Shown: in pieces, positions 58,397 to 64,000 of the stretch
Position numbering within the stretch: the stretch's first letter is position 1
Layout of the letters: every line of letters begins with the position of its first letter
Source of the DNA: Klebsiella planticola ATCC 33531
GTDB lineage: Bacteria > Pseudomonadota > Gammaproteobacteria > Enterobacterales > Enterobacteriaceae
Direction: 5' to 3'
DNA length: 64,000 nucleotides
Assembly (NCBI RefSeq): GCF_000735435.1
Contig: NZ_JMPP01000055.1
Coordinates: 124,001-188,000, forward strand
Position numbers and translations under genes: made by a program
Notes under the pieces: model-generated
Database searches by the model: none
What the model was told of the DNA's origin: nothing
The model's input: only the letters and a program-made list of their open reading frames with translations

Positions 58397-60118
58397 ATGC
58401 GCGCACTATTACCTTATCTGGCGTTGTATAAACGCCATATCTGGCTGCTGACTCTCGGCGTGGTACTGGCTATCGTCACCCTGCTGGCCAGTATCGGCCT
58501 GCTGACGCTATCAGGCTGGTTCTTATCCGCTTCTGCCGTCGTTGGCGTCGCCGGTATTTACAGTTTCAACTATATGCTGCCGGCAGCCGGCGTTCGCGGT
58601 GCGGCGATTATCCGTACCGCCGGTCGCTATTTCGAACGTCTGGTCAGCCACGATGCCACCTTCCGCGTGTTACAGCATCTGCGGGTGTTTACCTTCAGTA
58701 AACTGCTCCCCCTCTCCCCTGCCGGGCTGGCGCGTTTTCGTCAAGGTGAACTCCTCAACCGGGTGGTCGCCGACGTCGACACCCTTGACCATCTCTATCT
58801 GCGGGTCATCTCGCCGCTGATCGGCGCACTGGTTGTCATTGTGGTGGTCACCGCAGGCTTAAGCATTCTCGATGTCACGTTGGCGCTGACGCTAGGCGGT
58901 ATTATGCTGGTGACTCTACTGGTCCTGCCGCCGCTGTTTTATCGCGCCGGGAAACCCGCCGGTGAGAGTATCACGCAAATGCGCGGGCAATACCGTCAAC
59001 AGCTAACCGCCTGGCTGCAAGGACAGGCTGAACTGATGCTGTTCAGCGCCAGCGACCGCTACCGCAAGCAGCTGGAAAAAACCGAGCAGCGCTGGCAGGA
59101 TGCCCAGCGTCGTCAGGCGGAGCTGACGGCGCTGTCGCAGGCGCTGATGCTGCTGATCGGTGGCGTTGCTGTGGTTGCGATGCTGTGGCTCACCTCTGCT
59201 GGGGTAGGCGGCAACAGCCAACCCGGCGCGCTGATCGCCCTTTTTGTCTTCTGCGCGCTGGCGGCATTTGAAGCGCTGGCGCCGGTAACCGGCGCCTTTC
59301 AGCATCTCGGGCAGGTGATTGCTTCCGCCCGCCGAATTACGCAGATTACCGCGCAACAGCCGGAGGTCACTTTCACCGCCGGCAACGGGCAGGCGTTCGG
59401 GCAGGTCTCATTGACGTTGAACCAGGTCACCTTCAGCTATCCACAGCAGCCTTCTCCGGCGCTGGAAAATATCTCATTGCAGGTCGGCGCAGGGGAGCAT
59501 ATTGCCATTCTTGGCCGCACCGGCTGCGGTAAATCTACGCTGCTGCAGCTTCTGACCCGCGCCTGGGATCCGGCTGATGGCGAGATTTTACTCAACGACC
59601 AGCCGTTAACCCGGCTTAACGAGGCCACTTTGCGTCAGGCGATGAGCGTGGTTCCACAGCGCGTGCATCTGTTTAGCGCCACGCTGCGCGATAACCTGTT
59701 GCTGGCCGCTCCCGGCGCCAGCGATATCCAGCTGATGAAAGCTCTGGAGCGTGTCGGACTGGAAAAACTACTGGAAGATAGCGGTCTCAACGCCTGGCTG
59801 GGCGAAGGCGGCCGCCAGCTTTCCGGCGGTGAACTGCGCAGACTGGCCATTGCCCGTGCGCTGCTGCACGATGCGCCGCTGATGTTACTCGATGAGCCGA
59901 CCGAAGGCCTTGATGCGACGACGGAGAGCCAGATTCTGGATTTACTGGCTGAAGTGATGCGTGAAAAAACCGTGCTGATGGTAACTCACCGCCTGCGCGG
60001 ACTGGCGCGGTTTAATCGGATAATTGTCATGGACAACGGCAAGATTATTGAGCAAGGTAGTCACGCGGAACTGCTGGCTGAACAAGGGCGTTACTACCAG
60101 TTTAAGCAGCGTCTGTAG
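58397..60118 (+). CDS. cydC: Glutathione/cysteine exporter subunit CydC
   Basis: A 573-residue ABC half-transporter partner of CydD. Six membrane helices in residues about 15-310, then Walker A GRTGCGKST, signature LSGGELRRLAIARALL and Walker B LMLLDEPTEGLD. Zero-base spacing from cydD implies coupling; CAGGAGGAG inside cydD serves as its ribosome-binding site. Confidence 0.97.
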   Translation: MRALLPYLALYKRHIWLLTLGVVLAIVTLLASIGLLTLSGWFLSASAVVGVAGIYSFNYMLPAAGVRGAAIIRTAGRYFERLVSHDATFRVLQHLRVFTFSKLLPLSPAGLARFRQGELLNRVVADVDTLDHLYLRVISPLIGALVVIVVVTAGLSILDVTLALTLGGIMLVTLLVLPPLFYRAGKPAGESITQMRGQYRQQLTAWLQGQAELMLFSASDRYRKQLEKTEQRWQDAQRRQAELTALSQALMLLIGGVAVVAMLWLTSAGVGGNSQPGALIALFVFCALAAFEALAPVTGAFQHLGQVIASARRITQITAQQPEVTFTAGNGQAFGQVSLTLNQVTFSYPQQPSPALENISLQVGAGEHIAILGRTGCGKSTLLQLLTRAWDPADGEILLNDQPLTRLNEATLRQAMSVVPQRVHLFSATLRDNLLLAAPGASDIQLMKALERVGLEKLLEDSGLNAWLGEGGRQLSGGELRRLAIARALLHDAPLMLLDEPTEGLDATTESQILDLLAEVMREKTVLMVTHRLRGLARFNRIIVMDNGKIIEQGSHAELLAEQGRYYQFKQRL

Positions 60119-60277
60119 TCCGGCTGTTTCACGCCGTTTTGCGTATATACTCTATGAGTTTCAGGCGTGCTGAAAGAGCGGTCCGCTGCGTCCTGGCGTT
60201 GCCGGTATGGCGACGGACCATCCGCTTGAACCACAGCGAATATATTGAACAATTGCCTGGTGCGTATTGAGGTTAAA

Positions 60278-60982
60278 ATGCGTCTGGTTCAGCTCTCCCG
60301 TCAGTCCATTGCCTTCCCTTCCCCGGAGGGAGCGTTACGCGAACCCAATGGCCTGCTGGCGCTCGGCGGCGATCTCAGTCCGTCGCGTCTGCTTATGGCC
60401 TATCAGCACGGGATTTTCCCCTGGTTTTCGCCGGGCGACCCGATTTTATGGTGGTCCCCCGATCCGCGGGCGGTGCTGTGGCCCGATCAGTTCCATCTCA
60501 GCCGCAGCATGAAGCGTTTTCACCAGCGATCGCCCTATCGCGTGACGCTGAACCACGCGTTTGGCCAGGTGATTGAAGGTTGTGCCGACAATCGCGATGA
60601 AGGGACATGGATCACCTCCAGCATCGTCAAGGCCTATCACCAGCTGCATGAGCTTGGCCATGCGCACTCGATTGAAGTGTGGCAAGGCGAGACGCTGGTG
60701 GGAGGAATGTACGGCGTAGCGCAAGGCGCGCTGTTTTGCGGCGAGTCAATGTTCAGCCGCGCGGAAAATGCGTCGAAAACGGCCTTGCTGATATTCTGCC
60801 AGGCGTTTATCCGCGACGGTGGGAAATTAATCGATTGCCAGGTCCTGAATAAGCACACGGCATCGCTGGGCGCCATCGAAATCCCCCGCCGCGATTATCT
60901 TGATGCGCTGTCGGTATTGCGCGCCCGTCGCCTGCCGGAAAGATTCTGGGTGCCCCGGGTGCTATTTACCGGCGATGTGTAA
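60278..60982 (+). CDS. aat: Leucyl/phenylalanyl-tRNA-protein transferase
   Basis: A 234-residue cytosolic enzyme that adds Leu or Phe to N-terminal Arg or Lys, making N-degrons for ClpS/ClpAP. Typical motifs [21 protein letters not shown] and [19 protein letters not shown] are present. Start at 60278 (MRLVQLSRQ) fits the family; the frame to 60245 does not. Nearby clpA encodes the unfoldase of the same pathway. Confidence 0.97.
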   Translation: MRLVQLSRQSIAFPSPEGALREPNGLLALGGDLSPSRLLMAYQHGIFPWFSPGDPILWWSPDPRAVLWPDQFHLSRSMKRFHQRSPYRVTLNHAFGQVIEGCADNRDEGTWITSSIVKAYHQLHELGHAHSIEVWQGETLVGGMYGVAQGALFCGESMFSRAENASKTALLIFCQAFIRDGGKLIDCQVLNKHTASLGAIEIPRRDYLDALSVLRARRLPERFWVPRVLFTGDV

Positions 60983-61294
60983 ATGTTTTCAGCACATTTT
61001 TTACCGTGATGGTATAATTGCGCAGTAGAGTAGCTTCTGCCTGTTGCCCCGCCGCCGTTTGGGAATAATAAGAGTCAGATAACGCCCATCGTTCTGTCGC
61101 TCCCCTTTACGTTTGCGCCTGTCATGCGGCTTATCCGTGTGAATTCCGGGCAATGCGCCAAAACTACTTCAATGATTTTACCCTTAATAATTTTGGATGC
61201 GTCAGGTGGCACCGCAAAGCGCCTGGCTGCGTCAATAACTATGTAACCGAGTGAGCGAAGGCAGCCTGAAAGATAAAGTGCACAAACGTAAACC

Positions 61295-61323
61295 TTTACT
61301 TACTCGCTGAACTTCGGCATTAT
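61295..61323 (+). promoter_or_regulatory. Putative proximal infA promoter
   Basis: TTTACT (61295-61300), 17-bp spacer, CATTAT (61318-61323), giving an RNA start near 61330 and a leader of about 37 nt. A second -10-like TATAAT (61013-61018) near the aat end could serve a distal promoter; E. coli infA is known to have two. The rest of the 384-bp aat-infA gap shows nothing recognisable. Confidence 0.5.
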
Positions 61324-61366
61324 CTTGCCGGTTCAAAACTACGGTAGTGATACCCCAGAGGACTAG

Positions 61367-61585
<219 letters not shown>

Positions 61586-61618
61586 TAGTTTTCCGCCCTC
61601 GTGGCGTCAGATGCTGAA

Positions 61619-61642
61619 GGCCGGGATAATTCCCGGTCTTTT
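61619..61642 (+). terminator. infA terminator
   Basis: GGCCGGGA / TCCCGGTC stem with TAAT loop and one wobble pair, followed by TTTT. Confidence 0.8.
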
Positions 61643-61670
61643 CATATCTGCAGCCGGCTAAAAGCGGCAT

Positions 61671-61698
61671 AAAAAAACCGGCCCGCAGGCCGGTTTTT
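61671..61698. terminator. Bidirectional terminator between infA and clpA
   Basis: ACCGGCC / GGCCGGT stem with CGCA loop, seven A residues on the left and TTTTT on the right; serves the leftward clpA and backs up infA. Confidence 0.9.
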
Positions 61699-61715
61699 GC
61701 TATCACGGAGCGGCA

Positions 61716-63995
61716 TTAATGTGCCGTTTCTGGTTTGTGCTTCTGCGCGCTCTGGAAGTCATAAGTCAACGCGCCCTTCTCTTTATCCAACGCAACGGTG
61801 ACCTGTCCGCCGTCCACCAGCGAGCCGAACAGCAGTTCGTTAGCCAGCGGTTTCTTCAGGTTATCCTGAATCACGCGCGCCATCGGACGTGCGCCCATTG
61901 CCCGGTCGTAGCCTTTTTCTGCCAGCCAGTCACGCGCTTCCTGGCTCACTTCCAGCGAGACGCCTTTCTGATCCAGCTGAACCTGCAGCTCGACGATAAA
62001 CTTATCCACCACCTGATGGATCACCGTCGTGGACAGATGATCGAACCAGATAATGTTGTCGAGACGGTTGCGGAATTCCGGGGTAAAGATCTTCTTGATC
62101 TCATCCATCGCATCCGGACTGTTATCCTGCTGGATAAGACCAATCGATTTACGCTCGGTCTCACGCACGCCGGCGTTGGTCGTCATCACCAGCACCACGT
62201 TGCGGAAGTCCGCCTTGCGGCCGTTATTGTCGGTCAGCGTACCGTTATCCATCACCTGCAGCAGCAGGTTAAAGACGTCCGGATGCGCTTTTTCGATCTC
62301 ATCAAGCAGCAGTACCGCATGCGGATGTTTAATCACCGCATCGGTCAGCAGCCCGCCCTGATCGAAACCAACGTAGCCCGGAGGCGCGCCAATTAAGCGG
62401 CTGACGGTATGACGTTCCATATATTCAGACATATCAAAACGCAGCAGCTCAATGCCCAGCGCTTTCGCCAGCTGCACGGTAACCTCGGTTTTCCCGACTC
62501 CGGTCGGCCCGGCGAAGAGGAAAGAGCCGACGGGCTTGTGCTCGTGACCGAGGCCCGCGCGCGCCATCTTAATCGCTTCGGTTAACGCTTCGATCGCTTT
62601 GCCCTGGCCGAAGACCAGCATTTTCAGGCGGTCGCCGAGATTTTTCAGCGTATCGCGATCGCTCTGCGAGACGCTCTTCTCAGGAATACGGGCAATACGC
62701 GCCACCACGGACTCGATATCCGCAACGTTGACGGTTTTCTTCCGTTTGCTGGCCGGCATTAACCGCGCCCGCGCACCGGCTTCATCAATGACGTCAATAG
62801 CCTTATCCGGCAGATGGCGATCGTTAATGTATTTCACCGCCAGCTCCACCGCCGCACGCACCGCTTTCGCGGTATAGCGCACATCGTGGTGCGCTTCGTA
62901 CTTCGGCTTCAGGCCGTTGATAATCTGCACCGTCTCTTCCACGGAAGGTTCGGTAATATCTATCTTCTGGAAGCGACGAGCCAGCGCCCGGTCTTTTTCG
63001 AAGATGTTGCTGAATTCCTGATAGGTTGTGGAACCCATCACCCGAATCTTGCCGCTGGAGAGCAGCGGTTTAATCAGATTAGCGGCATCGACCTGGCCGC
63101 CTGATGCCGCGCCCGCACCGATAATGGTGTGGATTTCATCAATAAACAGAATGCTGTTGGTATCCTGCTCAAGCTGTTTAAGCAGCGCTTTGAAACGTTT
63201 TTCAAAATCGCCGCGATATTTCGTGCCCGCCAGCAGGGAGCCTATATCCAGCGAGTAGATGGTGCAATCGGCCATGATTTCCGGCACGTCGCCCTGAACG
63301 ATCCGCCAGGCCAGACCCTCGGCAATCGCGGTCTTACCCACGCCGGACTCACCCACCAGCAGCGGGTTATTTTTACGGCGGCGGCACAGCACCTGAATCG
63401 CGCGCTCCAGCTCTTTGTCGCGGCCGATCAGCGGATCAATTCCGCCGACGCGAGCAAGCTGATTAAGATTGGTGGTGAAGTTTTCCATACGTTCCTCCCC
63501 GCCTGCTTGCTCTTCATTGCTGGGCTGGCTTCCGCTGTTATCGGAAGACTGGCTCGGCTCGTCTTTGCGTGTACCGTGAGAGATGAAGTTGACGACGTCA
63601 AGACGGCTCACTTCGTGTTTACGCAGCAGATAGGCCGCCTGTGATTCCTGCTCGCTGAAAATCGCGACCAGAACGTTAGCGCCGGTCACTTCGCTGCGGC
63701 CGGAGGATTGTACGTGGAAGACGGCACGCTGCAGCACACGCTGAAAACTCAGCGTCGGCTGGGTGTCACGCTCTTCTTCCGTGGCGGGCAGAACGGGTGT
63801 GGTCTGTTCGATGAAGGCTTCAAGTTCCTGACGCAGCGCCACCAGGTCCACGGAACACGCTTCAAGCGCCTCGCGGGCCGAGGGGTTGCTGAGCAGCGCC
63901 AGCAGCAAGTGCTCGACGGTCATGAACTCATGACGGTGCTCGCGCGCTCTGGCGAAAGCCATGTTTAAACTGAGTTCCAGTTCTTGATTGAGCAT
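61716..63995 (-). CDS. clpA: ATP-dependent Clp protease ATP-binding subunit ClpA
   Basis: A 759-residue AAA+ unfoldase that feeds substrates to ClpP. The N-domain double repeat ([20 protein letters not shown]; residues about 1-145) binds ClpS. Two AAA modules carry Walker A GESGVGKT (near 214) and GPTGVGKT (near 495), with Walker [10 protein letters not shown] and [11 protein letters not shown]. The ClpP-contact IGL loop is seen in RKSIGLIQQ. Complete; its start lies 5 bp from the window end. Confidence 0.97.
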   Translation of the reverse strand: MLNQELELSLNMAFARAREHRHEFMTVEHLLLALLSNPSAREALEACSVDLVALRQELEAFIEQTTPVLPATEEERDTQPTLSFQRVLQRAVFHVQSSGRSEVTGANVLVAIFSEQESQAAYLLRKHEVSRLDVVNFISHGTRKDEPSQSSDNSGSQPSNEEQAGGEERMENFTTNLNQLARVGGIDPLIGRDKELERAIQVLCRRRKNNPLLVGESGVGKTAIAEGLAWRIVQGDVPEIMADCTIYSLDIGSLLAGTKYRGDFEKRFKALLKQLEQDTNSILFIDEIHTIIGAGAASGGQVDAANLIKPLLSSGKIRVMGSTTYQEFSNIFEKDRALARRFQKIDITEPSVEETVQIINGLKPKYEAHHDVRYTAKAVRAAVELAVKYINDRHLPDKAIDVIDEAGARARLMPASKRKKTVNVADIESVVARIARIPEKSVSQSDRDTLKNLGDRLKMLVFGQGKAIEALTEAIKMARAGLGHEHKPVGSFLFAGPTGVGKTEVTVQLAKALGIELLRFDMSEYMERHTVSRLIGAPPGYVGFDQGGLLTDAVIKHPHAVLLLDEIEKAHPDVFNLLLQVMDNGTLTDNNGRKADFRNVVLVMTTNAGVRETERKSIGLIQQDNSPDAMDEIKKIFTPEFRNRLDNIIWFDHLSTTVIHQVVDKFIVELQVQLDQKGVSLEVSQEARDWLAEKGYDRAMGARPMARVIQDNLKKPLANELLFGSLVDGGQVTVALDKEKGALTYDFQSAQKHKPETAH

Positions 63996-64000
63996 AGGCA

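Overview
The window is a stretch of enterobacterial core chromosome with one end of a prophage at its left edge. Gene order, protein lengths and near-identity of many proteins to Escherichia coli place it in the Enterobacteriaceae. The OmpF/OmpK35-type porin and overall sequence character point to the Klebsiella/Raoultella group; the species cannot be fixed from this sequence alone. Coding density is about 90 percent and every core gene looks intact. Names are assigned by recognising the proteins and the syntenic order, not by a database search.

Layout: (1) 1-2254, the integrase end of a lambdoid prophage: two small accessory proteins, a DksA/TraR-type zinc finger, a putative excisionase and a tyrosine integrase, ending just upstream of pncB, the site I recall being used by Salmonella Gifsy-2. 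(2) 2342-8343, rightward pncB, asnS, ompF and aspC. (3) 8403-9050, leftward gloC, then mepK and ldtD (periplasmic peptidoglycan enzymes). (4) 11771-19009, leftward cmoM-mukF-mukE-mukB: a tRNA-modifying methyltransferase and the MukBEF condensin. (5) 19131-28261, rightward elyC, then a leftward run comEC-msbA-lpxK-ycaQ-ycaR-kdsB-ycbJ centred on lipid A and Kdo supply. (6) 28471-34052, leftward serC-aroA and cmk-rpsA-ihfB. (7) 34240-41327, ycaP (leftward), ycaO, then the anaerobic focA-pflB and pflA. (8) 41440-46791, ycaD and dmsABC (anaerobic DMSO respiration). (9) 46993-55011, leftward serS, rarA, lolA, ftsK and lrp. (10) 55547-63995, rightward trxB, cydDC, aat and infA, then leftward clpA.

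Functionally the window joins fermentation and anaerobic respiration (focA, pflBA, dmsABC, cydDC), envelope assembly (lolA, msbA, lpxK, kdsB, ldtD, mepK, elyC, ompF) and chromosome handling (mukBEF, ftsK, rarA, ihfB). Regulatory sites read directly from the sequence include a NadR-like box on the pncB promoter, an FNR-like box and a perfect ModE-type operator upstream of dmsA, an FNR-like box and ArcA-like boxes upstream of focA, OmpR-like half sites and a conserved MicF pairing region at ompF, and a terminator hairpin inside the serC-aroA operon.

I found no convincing undescribed multi-gene system. The points most worth a second look are the prophage junction and its DksA-like protein, the YcbJ protein that has lost its kinase catalytic residues, the missing serW tRNA between infA and clpA, the ModE/FNR arrangement at dmsA, and the 72-bp tandem repeats in ftsK.
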